Positions 1 to 10,070 of a stretch of DNA of 64,000 nt are shown piece by piece; positions within the stretch are counted from its first letter, which is position 1; every line of letters begins with the position of its first letter. Origin of the DNA: Methylomonas subterranea (GTDB lineage Bacteria; Pseudomonadota; Gammaproteobacteria; Methylococcales; Methylomonadaceae); NCBI RefSeq assembly GCF_024505185.1, contig NZ_JANIBJ010000011.1:52210-116209 (forward strand), written 5' to 3'. Under the pieces are notes generated by a model. The model was given only the letters and a program-made list of their open reading frames with translations, was not told where the DNA came from and ran no database searches. The translations under genes were made by a program, and so were the position numbers.

Positions 1-855
1 GCCCGTAAATACGCGCATCAGCAAGGCATCGAGGCACCGGTCATCATCACGCTGGAAAAAAGCTTTCACGGCCGCACCATGGGCTCGCTGAGCGCAACCG
101 GCAACAGCAAGGTCAAGCAAGGTTTCGCTCCGCTGCTGCCGGGTTTTGTCCACGTGCCGTATAACGATATCGAGGCTATCCTTGCCGCCATACGCCTGGA
201 CAAAAACATCGTGGCAATTCTGGTGGAGCCCATTCAGGGCGAGGGTGGCGTCAACATCCCCGCCGCCGATTACCTGAATCAAATCCGCGCCATCTGCGAC
301 CGGCACGGGTTGCTGATGATGCTGGACGAAATCCAGACCGGTATCGGTCGGACCGGCCGGTTTTTGGCCTATCAGCATAACGATATCCTACCTGACGTCT
401 GTACGCTGGCCAAGGCGCTCGGCAACGGCGTACCGATAGGTGCCTGCATGGCGCGCGGCAAGGCCGCCGGCATTTTGACCGCCGGCAACCACGGCTCCAC
501 GTTCGGCGGCAGCCCGCTGGCGTGTAGCGCGGCTCTGGCGGTCTTGGAAACCTTGAGTTCCACCGATCTGATTGCCGATGCCGTCCGCAAGGGAAAACGC
601 ATTTGCGACGTACTGAGCCAACTGCTTGAGGGCCACCCGCATATCGTCTCCATTCGTCATCTAGGCCTGATGATAGGTATCGAGCTGGACACGCCATGTA
701 CCGAACTGGTCGGCAAAGCCCTGGCAAAAGGCTTATTGATCAACGTCACGGCCGACAGCACCATACGTCTGTTGCCGCCGCTGGTGATCGACGACGCACA
801 GATAGAATTACTCACGGATACATTGTCCGTGCTTATAAAAGAACACATTCATTAG
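1..855 (+). CDS. argD: Acetylornithine aminotransferase, 5' end outside the window
   Basis: This PLP-dependent class III aminotransferase converts N-acetylglutamate semialdehyde and acetylornithine in cytoplasmic arginine synthesis. The frame is open from base 1, so the start lies upstream of the window. The first visible residues include SFHGRTMG, followed by EPIQGEGGV and [15 protein letters not shown] (PLP-binding Asp-Glu), then LAKALGNG with the Schiff-base lysine and [17 protein letters not shown]. This is the usual class III order. Roughly 120 N-terminal residues are missing relative to the roughly 400-residue family. argF begins 7 bases after the stop, so the two genes are probably co-transcribed. 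A succinyldiaminopimelate aminotransferase activity is also common in this family. Confidence 0.93.
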   Translation, partial: ARKYAHQQGIEAPVIITLEKSFHGRTMGSLSATGNSKVKQGFAPLLPGFVHVPYNDIEAILAAIRLDKNIVAILVEPIQGEGGVNIPAADYLNQIRAICDRHGLLMMLDEIQTGIGRTGRFLAYQHNDILPDVCTLAKALGNGVPIGACMARGKAAGILTAGNHGSTFGGSPLACSAALAVLETLSSTDLIADAVRKGKRICDVLSQLLEGHPHIVSIRHLGLMIGIELDTPCTELVGKALAKGLLINVTADSTIRLLPPLVIDDAQIELLTDTLSVLIKEHIH

Positions 856-862
856 TGAACCT

Positions 863-1762
863 ATGCAACCCAGACACTTTACCAGCCTGCTGGATTTGAG
901 CAGCAGCGAATTAAGGCAACTGATTCATCGGGCCATCGAATTAAAAGCCCACCGCGACCCCGATTATCAACCGCTGAAAGGCAAGGTACTGGCCATGGTG
1001 TTCGAGAAATCGTCCACCCGCACCCGGATTTCCTTCGAAGCGGGAATGGCGCAATTCGGCGGCAGCGCGATATTTTTATCGCCGCGCGATACCCAACTGG
1101 GCCGCGGGGAGCCGCTGGAAGACAGCGCCAAGGTCATCTCCAGCATGGTCGATTGCATCATGCTGCGCACCAACGAACACGATACCGTTACCACTTTCGC
1201 CGAATACTCGCGGGTTCCGGTCATCAACGGCCTGACCGATTTGCTGCATCCCTGCCAATTGTTGGCCGACATGCAGACTTATTTCGAACACCGTGGCGAC
1301 ATCGCCGGCAAAACCGTGGCCTGGATAGGCGACGGCAACAACATGTGCCATTCCTATATCAACGCCGCCCGCCAATTCGATTTTAAGCTGAACATCGCCA
1401 GCCCGGCCGACTACGGGCCGCTGCCAAGCATCGCCGATGCGGCGGCCGACAGGGTGGCGTTTTTCGATACGCCGGCCCTGGCGGCGCAACAAGCCGATTT
1501 GGTGGTCACGGATGTCTGGGCCAGCATGGGCCAGGAGAGCGAACAGAAAAAACGCGAATACGCTTTCCGGACTTTTCAAGTCAATCAAGACGTAATGCAA
1601 GCTGCCCATCCCGACGCTCTGTTCATGCACTGCCTGCCGGCCCATCGCGGCGAGGAAGTGACGGCGGAGGTCATAGACGGCCCGCAAAGCGTCATATTCG
1701 ACGAGGCCGAAAACCGCCTGCATGCGCAAAAAGCCCTGCTGGAATTTCTTATACGCCCGTAA
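863..1762 (+). CDS. argF: Ornithine carbamoyltransferase
   Basis: Transfers the carbamoyl group from carbamoyl phosphate to ornithine to make citrulline. The 299-residue length is typical. The carbamoyl-phosphate site KSSTRTR is near residue 50, the HPCQ motif near 130, and the ornithine-loop signature [11 protein letters not shown] near 255. The ATG at 863 follows the argD stop by 7 bases. The product is cytoplasmic and acts as a trimer in the family. Confidence 0.97.
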   Translation: MQPRHFTSLLDLSSSELRQLIHRAIELKAHRDPDYQPLKGKVLAMVFEKSSTRTRISFEAGMAQFGGSAIFLSPRDTQLGRGEPLEDSAKVISSMVDCIMLRTNEHDTVTTFAEYSRVPVINGLTDLLHPCQLLADMQTYFEHRGDIAGKTVAWIGDGNNMCHSYINAARQFDFKLNIASPADYGPLPSIADAAADRVAFFDTPALAAQQADLVVTDVWASMGQESEQKKREYAFRTFQVNQDVMQAAHPDALFMHCLPAHRGEEVTAEVIDGPQSVIFDEAENRLHAQKALLEFLIRP

Positions 1763-1792
1763 TTTCGCTAGAATCCATCGTTCGATCAGTTG

Positions 1793-2446
1793 ATGAAGAG
1801 TACCTCCGTGAAAAAATCCATCGCCAGTTTTATTGTATTCGTTGCAACCTGCGGTCTGGCGCAGGCCAAAACCGGTTACGTGACGGATAGCATCGATATT
1901 CCGCTACGCAGCGGCGAGAGCGAGCGGAGCAAAATCGTCAAAATGCTCCCAAACGGCATGGCGCTGACTTTGTTGGGCGACAATACCGAAAACGGTTACA
2001 CCTATGTGCAAGCCGCCAATGGCGCGGAAGGTTATATTCTGACCCGTTACATCAGCCACGAACCCATCAGCCGCAGCCAACTGGAAGCGGCCACCAAGAA
2101 ACTGGAAGCGCTGCAGGAAGAAAACAAGGCGCTCAAAATCGCGCAAACCGACGGTCAACAGATCAGCAAGGAACGCGACAGGCTCAACAGCGAGCTGACC
2201 GAGTTGCAGCAAACCGCCGCCAACGCGATTCAACTGAAGCAACAACGCGATCAACTGCAGGAGCGCGTCGTCACCGTGGAACGGGAACTGCAGCAACTGA
2301 AGCGCGAAAATCAGGCCCTGACCGACAACACCAACCAGGACTGGTTTTTGTACGGCGGAGGCCTGTCGTTGTTCGGTGTGCTGCTGGGTTTTATTCTGCC
2401 AAAACTAAGCTGGCGGCGCCGTTCCGGCGGTTGGGACACTTTTTGA
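1793..2446 (+). CDS. SH3-domain coiled-coil membrane protein, TIGR04211/YgiM-like
   Basis: About 217 residues with a Sec signal peptide (IASFIVFVATCGLAQA), a bacterial SH3 domain (about residues 25-90), a long coiled coil rich in Glu, Gln and Leu (about 95-180), one membrane helix (YGGGLSLFGVLLGFILPKL) and a short basic cytoplasmic tail. This matches the YgiM/TIGR04211 family, whose exact role is unsettled; an envelope or peptidoglycan-associated role is usual for SH3_3 domains. I chose the ATG at 1793. A TTG three bases upstream and a GTG at 1808 are alternatives. It lies 30 bases after argF. Confidence 0.8.
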   Translation: MKSTSVKKSIASFIVFVATCGLAQAKTGYVTDSIDIPLRSGESERSKIVKMLPNGMALTLLGDNTENGYTYVQAANGAEGYILTRYISHEPISRSQLEAATKKLEALQEENKALKIAQTDGQQISKERDRLNSELTELQQTAANAIQLKQQRDQLQERVVTVERELQQLKRENQALTDNTNQDWFLYGGGLSLFGVLLGFILPKLSWRRRSGGWDTF

Positions 2447-2542
2447 TTTTTTAACGGATTCGGCCGCGAGCCAGTCCCGCGGCCAATCAACACTTTTCCA
2501 AGCGGCGCCCCAACGCCGCTGATTGCCTTGATTGGAATTACC

Positions 2543-4387
2543 ATGCCCGCATATCGTTCACGTACCACCACCCACGGCCGCAACATGGCGGGCGCCCGCT
2601 CCTTATGGCGCGCCACAGGCATGAAAGACGGCGATTTCGACAAGCCTATCATCGCGGTAGCCAACTCCTTCACCCAGTTCGTGCCCGGCCACGTGCATCT
2701 GAAGGATCTAGGCCAGCTGGTGGCGCGCGAGATCGAACTGGCCGGCGGCGTGGCCAAGGAATTCAACACCATCGCGGTGGACGACGGCATCGCCATGGGC
2801 CACGACGGCATGCTCTACAGTCTGCCCAGCCGCGATCTGATTGCCGACAGCGTCGAATACATGGTCAATGCACATTGCGCCGATGCGCTGGTCTGTATTT
2901 CCAATTGCGACAAAATCACGCCGGGTATGCTGATGGCGGCGATGCGCATTAATATTCCGGTGATTTTCGTCTCCGGTGGTCCGATGGAGGCCGGCAAGAC
3001 AAAACTGGCGGGATCGGAAGAAATCAAGAAGTTGGACTTGATCGACGCCATGGTGATGGCGGCGGACAGCAAAGTGTCCGACAGCGATTTGGCGCAAGTG
3101 GAACGTTCCGCTTGCCCGACTTGCGGCTCCTGCTCCGGCATGTTCACCGCCAATTCGATGAACTGTCTGACCGAGGCGCTGGGCTTGTCCTTGCCGGGTA
3201 ACGGCACGCTAGTCGCCACTCACGCCGACCGCGAACAATTGTTCAAACAAGCCGGCCGCCGCATTGTCGAACTGGCCAAGCAATATTATGAACAAAACGA
3301 CGCATCGGTGCTGCCGCGGGCGGTCGGCTTCAAAGCCTTCGAAAACGCCATTGCATTGGACATCGCCATGGGCGGCTCGACCAACACCATTTTGCATTTA
3401 TTGGCCGTTGCCCAAGAAGCCGGCATTGATTTCACGCTGGCCGACATCGACCGCATGTCGCGCGTGGTGCCGCAGTTGTGCAAGGTTGCGCCGAATACCA
3501 ACAAATACCACATCGAAGACGTACATCGGGCCGGCGGCATCATGGCGATTCTGGCCGAGCTTAACCGGGCCGGTAAACTGCATACCGATGTTCCCACCGT
3601 GCACGCCAAAACCCTGGGCGAAGCCTTGGCGCAATGGGATGTGACGGCTAAGCCAAGCGATGAGGTGACAACTTTTTACATGGCCGGCCCCGGCGGCATT
3701 CCGACCCAGATAGCCTTCAGCCAGAACGCGCGCTGGCCCAGCCTGGATCTTGATCGCGCCGAAGGCTGTATCCGTTCCTTTGAACATGCTTTCAGCACGG
3801 AAGGCGGTCTGGCGGTTCTGCACGGTAACATCGCGCTGGACGGCTGCGTAATCAAGACCGCCGGCGTCGACGACAGTCTGCTGGTATTCGAAGGCACTGC
3901 CCATGTGGTGGAATCGCAAGATGAAGCCGTGGAAAACATCCTGAACGACAAGGTCAAGGCCGGCGACGTGGTGGTGGTGCGCTACGAAGGCCCCAAGGGC
4001 GGCCCCGGCATGCAGGAAATGCTTTATCCAACCAGCTATATCAAATCCAAGGGTTTGGGCAAGGCCTGCGCGCTGTTGACCGACGGCCGCTTTTCCGGCG
4101 GCACCTCCGGCTTGTCTATCGGCCACTGCTCGCCGGAAGCGGCGGCCGGCGGCGCCATCGGTTTGGTGCGCAACGGCGACCGGATTCGCATCGACATTCC
4201 CAACCGCGGCATCAATGTATTGGTCAGTGACGAGGAGCTGGCCCAGCGCCGCGCCGAGCAGGATAAATTGGGCTGGAAACCGGCCAAGCCGCGCGCCCGC
4301 AAGGTTTCGGTGGCGCTCAAGGCCTATGCCCATTTTGCCACCTCCGCCGACAAGGGCGCGGTGAGGGATTTGTCTAAGCTGGAATAG
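2543..4387 (+). CDS. ilvD: Dihydroxy-acid dehydratase
   Basis: Iron-sulfur dehydratase of valine, leucine and isoleucine synthesis, converting 2,3-dihydroxy-acids to 2-keto acids. It is 614 residues, the normal long-form length. Cluster and metal motifs are visible: [10 protein letters not shown] near residue 120, the Cys-rich [18 protein letters not shown] near 190, and GRFSGGTSG near 515. The ATG at 2543 gives [14 protein letters not shown], which matches the family N-terminus; a TTG 15 bases upstream is in frame but adds residues not found in the family. Confidence 0.97.
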   Translation: MPAYRSRTTTHGRNMAGARSLWRATGMKDGDFDKPIIAVANSFTQFVPGHVHLKDLGQLVAREIELAGGVAKEFNTIAVDDGIAMGHDGMLYSLPSRDLIADSVEYMVNAHCADALVCISNCDKITPGMLMAAMRINIPVIFVSGGPMEAGKTKLAGSEEIKKLDLIDAMVMAADSKVSDSDLAQVERSACPTCGSCSGMFTANSMNCLTEALGLSLPGNGTLVATHADREQLFKQAGRRIVELAKQYYEQNDASVLPRAVGFKAFENAIALDIAMGGSTNTILHLLAVAQEAGIDFTLADIDRMSRVVPQLCKVAPNTNKYHIEDVHRAGGIMAILAELNRAGKLHTDVPTVHAKTLGEALAQWDVTAKPSDEVTTFYMAGPGGIPTQIAFSQNARWPSLDLDRAEGCIRSFEHAFSTEGGLAVLHGNIALDGCVIKTAGVDDSLLVFEGTAHVVESQDEAVENILNDKVKAGDVVVVRYEGPKGGPGMQEMLYPTSYIKSKGLGKACALLTDGRFSGGTSGLSIGHCSPEAAAGGAIGLVRNGDRIRIDIPNRGINVLVSDEELAQRRAEQDKLGWKPAKPRARKVSVALKAYAHFATSADKGAVRDLSKLE

Positions 4388-4506
4388 CGCAAAGCCGAAT
4401 TAGCCGAACACGCTAGCGCTTATTTCTTCTTATTTGGCCGAAAGTTTGACTTAGGATTCCGTCCCTTTTATGTCCCTAACCTTCTACGGCGGGGAGAGGG
4501 TACAGA

Positions 4507-4532
4507 TGCGGAAGTTATTTTGGCGGAATTCC
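4507..4532 (+). repeat. Diverged copy of a dispersed repeat (TGCGGAAGTTATT family)
   Basis: The segment starts TGCGGAAGTTATTTTGGCGG. It resembles the segment at 11127-11157 and, in reverse orientation, that at 63961-63990. All three are outside genes or at a gene's very end. Confidence 0.5.
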
Positions 4533-4656
4533 GATACCCTTCGCCACTCAAGTTTCCGCGTCGGTGTGTGGGTCAAGGGCCGCGGTAAATACCTGTATGT
4601 GGGATTAGTGACAGTCAAAGCCTTTGCGAACCCCTACTATTCGGCGATTGTGACGT

Positions 4657-4711
4657 GTAGGGTGGATAAGCCCCGCGCATCCCATGATTGACGGATGCGC
4701 TTCGCTTATTC
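4657..4711. repeat. REP-like palindromic element
   Basis: The sequence opens GTAGGGTGGATAAGC. It forms an imperfect inverted repeat: GGATAAG..GCGCATCC on the left pairs with GGATGCGC..GCTTATTC on the right, separated by about 10 bases. Similar elements are common between genes in proteobacterial genomes and are often ascribed to RAYT transposases; no such transposase is present here. Confidence 0.6.
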
Positions 4712-4955
4712 AGCTTATGTTTGTTTTACACCGTTTTGACTAGATACTTAAATTCAGTCAGCCTTGGAGTCAGCAAACCGCTGGGGCTGTTGGTTGGTGA
4801 AAAGTAGAAACGCAACCCGTAAGTGCCGGTTTTTGCATTTCCCTTACACTCTCATTTTCCGAAACCATGCATACCGCATCGAAATCATTGCCATCATGCA
4901 TCTACGCAAACAAGCCAATTATTGGCAATCGAGAAAATAAATTACAAATCCCCTC

Positions 4956-5789
4956 GTGAAACGCCTTCTTCTAAAACTGCTCACCATCTGGAAACAAAAA
5001 CTTAAAATTTACTTCATCGCGGCGTGGATAGGCGCCGGCGTGGGGATTTTTCTACTGGCGCCCAGTTACGATTACGTCAGTTCGCGCGAAAACAATGCCG
5101 ATGCCTTATCGTCCATGGAATACGTGTTGACCCAATTCAAGGAAATCATGACGGGTCAGATCAACCAGAATAATATCATTCTGTTTTACGCCGAAATCGG
5201 CGCCTTCCTGGGGCTATTGTCGCTGGGTATTTACCGCGTACTGCACAAGCGCCTGCTGGATCTGGATGCGCTGAAGTCCGAACTGGATAAGGATCTGCCG
5301 TCCATCATCCGCCAGGGTGAAGGTCCGCTGCTGGAATTCAAATCCTCGTTGCGCTGGGACATGCGGGAACAACGCATCAACCGCAATCTGGAAGCCGTGG
5401 TGATGAAAACCGTGGCCGGCTTTTTGAACAGCCATCTCGGCGGCACCTTGCTGATAGGCGTGGGCGACGACGGCGAAATCATAGGCCTGGAAAAAGACTA
5501 TCAAACTCTGAAACGACCGGATCAGGACGGTTTCGAGCAAACCCTGATGACGGCGATTTCCGCCAACCTGGGCGCCGACCTTTGCGCCAACGTGCATATA
5601 TTGTTTCATGTCATCGATCAAAAACACGTCTGCCGGGTTATCATCTCCCCCGCCCTGCGGCCGGTGTTTGTAAACCAGGGCAACGCGCCGAAGTTTTTCG
5701 TCCGTACCGGCGGCGGTACCCGCGATCTGAATATCCAGGAAGCCCTGGAGTTTGTGAGCGGGCGCTGGAAAAACCTCAAAATGAATTAA
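4956..5789 (+). CDS. Membrane-anchored AlbA_2 (Schlafen-like) domain protein
   Basis: A 277-residue protein starting with GTG. Two membrane helices are visible, about residues 18-38 and 73-95, with a short periplasmic loop between them. The cytoplasmic C-terminal domain (about 115-270) has the AlbA_2/Schlafen pattern: E-G-P-L-L-E-F-K-S-S, then a helix ending VAGFLNS, then GGTLLIGVGDDGEIIG, and late FFVRTGGGTRDL. AlbA_2 domains are proposed to bind nucleic acid or nucleotide, but their role with membrane anchors is unknown. The gene is 30 bases upstream of the spermidine-synthase-like gene and may share its transcript. No specific function can be given. Confidence 0.75.
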   Translation: MKRLLLKLLTIWKQKLKIYFIAAWIGAGVGIFLLAPSYDYVSSRENNADALSSMEYVLTQFKEIMTGQINQNNIILFYAEIGAFLGLLSLGIYRVLHKRLLDLDALKSELDKDLPSIIRQGEGPLLEFKSSLRWDMREQRINRNLEAVVMKTVAGFLNSHLGGTLLIGVGDDGEIIGLEKDYQTLKRPDQDGFEQTLMTAISANLGADLCANVHILFHVIDQKHVCRVIISPALRPVFVNQGNAPKFFVRTGGGTRDLNIQEALEFVSGRWKNLKMN

Positions 5790-5819
5790 TCGGGATTCAG
5801 TAGCCAAAACTCACTAATA

Positions 5820-8054
5820 ATGAACACTACGCCGCAAACCGCCGTTAACTCCACGCTATCTCCGGTGATATTGTTCGCCGGCACTCTGTTCGTCAGCGCC
5901 ATGCTGATGTTCGTATTGCAACCCATGTTCGGCAAACTATTGCTACCGCTGTTGGGCGGCACGCCGGCGGTCTGGAACACCTGCATGGTGTTTTATCAAA
6001 CGATCTTGTTCGGCGGCTATGGGTATGCGCATTGGCTGAGCAGCCGTTCCGGCCAACAACGGCAAATTCAAATCCACACGGCGCTGCTGATATTCAGCCT
6101 GTTCGCGTTGCCGGTGGCCCTGCCCGACGACGCCAATCCGCCCACCGAGGGTAATCCGACCTTTTGGTTGATTTGGACCCTGTTTCTGTCCATAGGCCTG
6201 CCTTTTTTCGTGGTGTCCGCCACCGCCCCCCTACTGCAAAAATGGTTTTCGCATCTGGGCCACCATAGTTCGGAAGACCCCTATTATCTCTACGCCGCCA
6301 GCAACGCCGGCAGCCTACTGGCGCTGCTGAGCTATCCGTTTTTGCTCGAACCCAACATCGGCTTGGCCGATCAACGCCTGTTCTGGAGCATGGGCTACGG
6401 CCTGCTGTGCATTCTGATTATCATTTGCGCCGTTGCGCTGTGGTGCGGCTTGCCCGAACCGGTTACCGGCGAAGCGCCGGAGGAGCAAGCCGAGCAACTT
6501 GCGGAACCGCCGTTCCCGCAACAATTGCATTGGCTGGCACTAGCCTTCGTGCCGTCCAGTTTATTGTTGGGCTTGACCCAATACATCAGTACCGACATCG
6601 CCGCCGTGCCGCTGTTATGGATACTGCCGCTGACCCTGTATTTGCTGTCGTTTATTTTGGTGTTTTCCAAGTGGGCAGACCGCATACATCCCGGCATGCT
6701 GGCGCTGCAGCCGGCGGTGTTATTGATATTCATCGCCTATTCCTTCATCAATCCGGCGCTATTGCCCTACTGGCTGGATTTGATTCTGCACTGTCTGGCG
6801 TTTTTCCTGGCCATCATGGTCTGCCATGGAGAACTGGCCAAACTCAGGCCGCACACCCAACACCTGACCCGTTTTTATCTGGTAATGTCGTTTGCCGGCA
6901 TGTTGGGCGGCTTGTTCAACACCTTTGTGGCGCCTTTCGCGTTCAACGCGGTTTACGAATACCCCATCATGATCGTGGCCGCCCTGTTCCTGCGGCCCGG
7001 TTTTTTCAAGGGCCGCTGGTATTTGCAAGCGATTTTCCCGGGCTTGCTGCTGCTGGCCGGTCTTGCGCTTTATCTGAGTAACGATGCGCTGTTCGATTAT
7101 CTGGACATCATCGGCGGCGCGCTGATTTTGCTGGCCGGTCTGACCTACTCCGTCCGCCAGGGCCCGCTGGGCTTGGGATCGTTGACGGCGGTGATATTGA
7201 TTTTCAGCCTGGGCTTGCACAGTCTGGCCTCCAGCACCTTGTACCAGGAACGTACATTTTTCGGCGTGCTGTCGGTACGAGATACCGTCATCGGCGACGA
7301 AAACCAGCGCCCGGAAAAAGTCCGCGAGCTGTATCACGGCACCACCAAGCACGGGGCCCAGCGTCTGACCGCCGCCAACCTCACCACTCCCCTCACCTAC
7401 TACAGCCGGCCCGGACCCATCGGCCAGCTGTTCGCCGAATTCGACGCCGAAAACCAACACTGGAATATAGGCGCGGTCGGCCTGGGAGCCGGCGCCTTGG
7501 CTTGCTACGCCAAGCCACAACAACATTGGCGCTTTTACGAAATCGACCCCTTGATCGTAGACGTGGCCAAAGACCCCAAATGGTTTCATTATCTGGAACG
7601 TTGCAAGCCGGATGCGGACATGATCATCGGCGATGCCCGCCTGTCCTTGCAAAAGGAACCCGACCAAGGCTTCGATCTGCTGATCATGGATGCCTTCAGC
7701 TCCGACGCCGTCCCCACCCATTTACTGACCCGCGAGGCGATGCAGCTATACTTCAGTAAATTGAAAGACGACGGCATACTGGCCTTCCATATCACCAACC
7801 GCCATTTGGCCCTGAAAAAAGTGCTGGCCGACCATGCCGAAAGTCTGCGGCTGTCCGGCCTATTACAGGAATTCAAGCCGGAAAATCCGCCTCCGCTGGT
7901 GGTGGCCACCGACTGGGTGGTGATAGCCAAACAAACGCAACGGCTGGACCGCTTGCGGCAAAGCCGTCTGGGCCACTGGCAAAAATTGCCGCTGACCTTT
8001 GATTTGCAGCCCTGGACCGACGACTTTACTCATATCATAGGCATCTGGAAATAG
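5820..8054 (+). CDS. Membrane-fused spermidine synthase-like protein
   Basis: A 744-residue fusion. Residues about 15-480 are a polytopic membrane region with roughly 12-14 helices. Residues about 490-740 are a Rossmann methyltransferase/spermidine-synthase-like domain with a nucleotide-binding GLGAGALACYA near 550, IIGDARLSL near 602 and the conserved MDAFSSDAVPTHLLT near 623. Such fused spermidine synthase proteins are widespread, and whether they make polyamines is not established. The aminopropyltransferase signature is degenerate, so a different transferase activity is possible. It ends 8 bases before lpxD. Confidence 0.8.
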   Translation: MNTTPQTAVNSTLSPVILFAGTLFVSAMLMFVLQPMFGKLLLPLLGGTPAVWNTCMVFYQTILFGGYGYAHWLSSRSGQQRQIQIHTALLIFSLFALPVALPDDANPPTEGNPTFWLIWTLFLSIGLPFFVVSATAPLLQKWFSHLGHHSSEDPYYLYAASNAGSLLALLSYPFLLEPNIGLADQRLFWSMGYGLLCILIIICAVALWCGLPEPVTGEAPEEQAEQLAEPPFPQQLHWLALAFVPSSLLLGLTQYISTDIAAVPLLWILPLTLYLLSFILVFSKWADRIHPGMLALQPAVLLIFIAYSFINPALLPYWLDLILHCLAFFLAIMVCHGELAKLRPHTQHLTRFYLVMSFAGMLGGLFNTFVAPFAFNAVYEYPIMIVAALFLRPGFFKGRWYLQAIFPGLLLLAGLALYLSNDALFDYLDIIGGALILLAGLTYSVRQGPLGLGSLTAVILIFSLGLHSLASSTLYQERTFFGVLSVRDTVIGDENQRPEKVRELYHGTTKHGAQRLTAANLTTPLTYYSRPGPIGQLFAEFDAENQHWNIGAVGLGAGALACYAKPQQHWRFYEIDPLIVDVAKDPKWFHYLERCKPDADMIIGDARLSLQKEPDQGFDLLIMDAFSSDAVPTHLLTREAMQLYFSKLKDDGILAFHITNRHLALKKVLADHAESLRLSGLLQEFKPENPPPLVVATDWVVIAKQTQRLDRLRQSRLGHWQKLPLTFDLQPWTDDFTHIIGIWK

Positions 8055-8062
8055 GATAACGC

Positions 8063-9091
8063 ATGCTGATTAACGAACTCGCCCAACTTTGCGGCGCCAT
8101 CCCTCAAGGCGGCGACGCTGAACGCCCTATCGATTCCGCTGCCGACATCATGTCCGCCCAAGCCCGTCAAGTTACGGTATTGAGCGACGGTAAGTACAAA
8201 AAATACTTAAAAGACTGCCGGGCCTCGGCCTGTTTCGTTGCCGAAGCATTATTGGACGGCGATATTCCAGCGGGCCTGACCTTATTGGTCTGCGAGGACC
8301 CGGAAATGAGCTTTCTCGGCGCGGTCAAAGCCTTGCACCCGGAACCGGCCCTGGAAAGGCTGATTTCCCCACAAGCCGCCATCGCCGACAGCGCCGTTTT
8401 GAGTGCCGATATCCACATCGGCCCGTTTGCCAGCGTCGGCCAACACTCCAGCATAGGCGACGGCAGCACCGTCGATGCCGGCGCGCGCATCGGCAACCAT
8501 GTCGTCATCGGTAAAAACTGCCGCATTCATCCCAACGCGGTGATTTACGACCACAGCCAGATCGGAAATAACGTCATCATTCATTCCGGCGCGATCATCG
8601 GCGCCGACGGTTTCGGCTATAAATACCGCGACAACCAGCACGTCAAAGTACCGCACGTCGGCAACGTGGTGATAGAAGACAATGTCGAAATCGGCGCCAA
8701 TACCTGCATAGACCGCGGCGCGCTGGGTTCCACCCGCATCGGCTGGGGCAGTAAGATCGACAATCTGGTTCAACTCGGGCATAACAATTCGGTCGGTAAA
8801 AACGTCATCATTTGCGGCCAGTGCGGCATTTCCGGTTCCTGCGAAATTGGCGACGGCGCCATTCTGGCCGGCAGCGTCGGCGTGGCCGACCATGTCAAAA
8901 TCGGCACTCGCGCCGTGGTGATGGCCCGTAGCGGCGTGTCGCAGGATGTCGATGCCGGGGCGCAAGTCTGGGGTAGCCCGGCCAAGGACAGAAAAACGGC
9001 TTGGCGCGAATTGGCTGCCTTGGCCAAGCTGCCGGAGCTGATGCAAAAAATCAAGCAATTCGAAAGCCGCCTGACTAAACTGGAAGACTAG
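8063..9091 (+). CDS. lpxD: UDP-3-O-(3-hydroxyacyl)glucosamine N-acyltransferase
   Basis: Adds the N-linked hydroxyacyl chain in lipid A synthesis. At 342 residues it matches E. coli LpxD (341). It has an N-terminal uridine-binding domain (about 1-100), then a left-handed beta-helix of hexapeptide repeats (about 105-300), with GADGFGYKY near 180 and the catalytic-histidine region [12 protein letters not shown] near 237. The C-terminus is a helix ending [12 protein letters not shown]. Unlike the usual bam-lpxD-fabZ-lpxA order, it sits between a spermidine-synthase-like gene and rpiA. It could be a second lpxD copy. Confidence 0.9.
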   Translation: MLINELAQLCGAIPQGGDAERPIDSAADIMSAQARQVTVLSDGKYKKYLKDCRASACFVAEALLDGDIPAGLTLLVCEDPEMSFLGAVKALHPEPALERLISPQAAIADSAVLSADIHIGPFASVGQHSSIGDGSTVDAGARIGNHVVIGKNCRIHPNAVIYDHSQIGNNVIIHSGAIIGADGFGYKYRDNQHVKVPHVGNVVIEDNVEIGANTCIDRGALGSTRIGWGSKIDNLVQLGHNNSVGKNVIICGQCGISGSCEIGDGAILAGSVGVADHVKIGTRAVVMARSGVSQDVDAGAQVWGSPAKDRKTAWRELAALAKLPELMQKIKQFESRLTKLED

Positions 9092-9115
9092 TTTTTCCCG
9101 AGTACGGAGTCAGCC

Positions 9116-9787
9116 ATGAACGATAAACAACTGGTCGCGGAATATGCCGCGCAACGCATCGAATCCGGCATGCTGGTGGGATTGGGCACCGGCTCCACCG
9201 CCAATTTCTTCATAGAGGCGCTGGCCCGCCGCCAACGCGAGGAAAACTTGCAAATCGAGGTCGTCGCCAGTTCGGTAGTCAGCATGTTGAAAGCTCAACA
9301 GTTGGATTTGACGCTACGCGGCGTGGAACAGATCGGCGGGCTTGACGTGTACGTCGACGGCGCCGACGAAGTCGCGCCGGACCTGACCCTGTTGAAGGGC
9401 CGCGGCTCGGATCTGGTGCGGGAAAAAATATTGGCCAAGGCCGGCAAGGCCTTCTGGGTGCTGATCGATAAAAGCAAACAAGTGGACAGGATAGGTCAAA
9501 ACTTCCCCATCCCGATGGAAGTGATGCCGTTTGCTTGGCAATTGGTACAACGCAGTCTAGCCGCAATCGGCGGCGTAGGCACCTTACGCAAAAGCGGCGA
9601 CGGCTTGTTCGTTACCTCACACGGCAGCCTGGTACTGGACACGGCGTTCGATCCGGATCTGGACGGCAAAACCCTGAATAATCTCCTCGACGCCATACCC
9701 GGTATCGTCGAACACGGTATTTTCGCCGACCTGACCAGCGCGGTGTTTTGCGGCCATCAAGGCTCGGTGGAGGAAACCGCCGTCTGA
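9116..9787 (+). CDS. rpiA: Ribose-5-phosphate isomerase A
   Basis: Interconverts ribose 5-phosphate and ribulose 5-phosphate, linking the pentose phosphate route and, in ribulose monophosphate methylotrophs, regeneration of the formaldehyde acceptor. The 223-residue length is typical. Motifs are GLGTGSTA near residue 24, DGADE near 81 and LKGRGSDLVREKI near 92, which holds the catalytic region. The ATG at 9116 follows lpxD by 24 bases. Confidence 0.96.
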   Translation: MNDKQLVAEYAAQRIESGMLVGLGTGSTANFFIEALARRQREENLQIEVVASSVVSMLKAQQLDLTLRGVEQIGGLDVYVDGADEVAPDLTLLKGRGSDLVREKILAKAGKAFWVLIDKSKQVDRIGQNFPIPMEVMPFAWQLVQRSLAAIGGVGTLRKSGDGLFVTSHGSLVLDTAFDPDLDGKTLNNLLDAIPGIVEHGIFADLTSAVFCGHQGSVEETAV

Positions 9788-9860
9788 GCAGGCTTTCTCT
9801 CCCGGCCGACGAAAACCAAGGTGCACCTTTTTTAACTTCAAAATTCGACACCCCCAACCC

Positions 9861-9955
9861 CACGCCCTCCGGAGGGTGGCGCAAAAGACAATCAGTCCCT
9901 TCTCCAGGCGGGAGAAGCGGCTTTTACGACGGCGTCCTCCGGGAGGATGAGGTAA
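9861..9955. repeat. Cluster of short palindromes between rpiA and a convergent gene
   Basis: Three small inverted repeats follow one another: CCCTCC/GGAGGG (9865-9876), CTTCTCC/GGAGAAG (9899-9917) and TCCTCC/GGAGGA (9935-9947). The phrase GGCTTTTACGAC between them recurs as GGGCTTTTACGAC near 37400, so this belongs to a dispersed intergenic family. It may also terminate the convergent rpiA and PEP-CTERM transcripts. Confidence 0.5.
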
Positions 9956-10070
9956 GGGATTTAAAACCGAAAACTGAAATGCAATGACTATAACAATTGC
10001 GGCCCGCGGATGAATTCAGCGCTAGGACGTCGGTTTAACGCCGCGCCTTGCGCTGAACAAGGTCATACCG

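Larger units (their letters stand above)
4388..4955. other. Intergenic stretch without a convincing gene
   Basis: There are 568 bases between ilvD and the AlbA_2 gene. Two short open frames here (near 4470-4690 and 4823-5005) lack any recognisable domain or plausible ribosome site. The stretch contains two dispersed-repeat copies, listed separately (4507-4532 and 4657-4711). I see no tRNA or clear promoter. Confidence 0.6.

Noticed and set aside
4470..5005. Two short plus-strand frames (73 and 60 residues) in the ilvD downstream gap
   Set aside because: No domain, no ribosome site, and they run through repeat copies.
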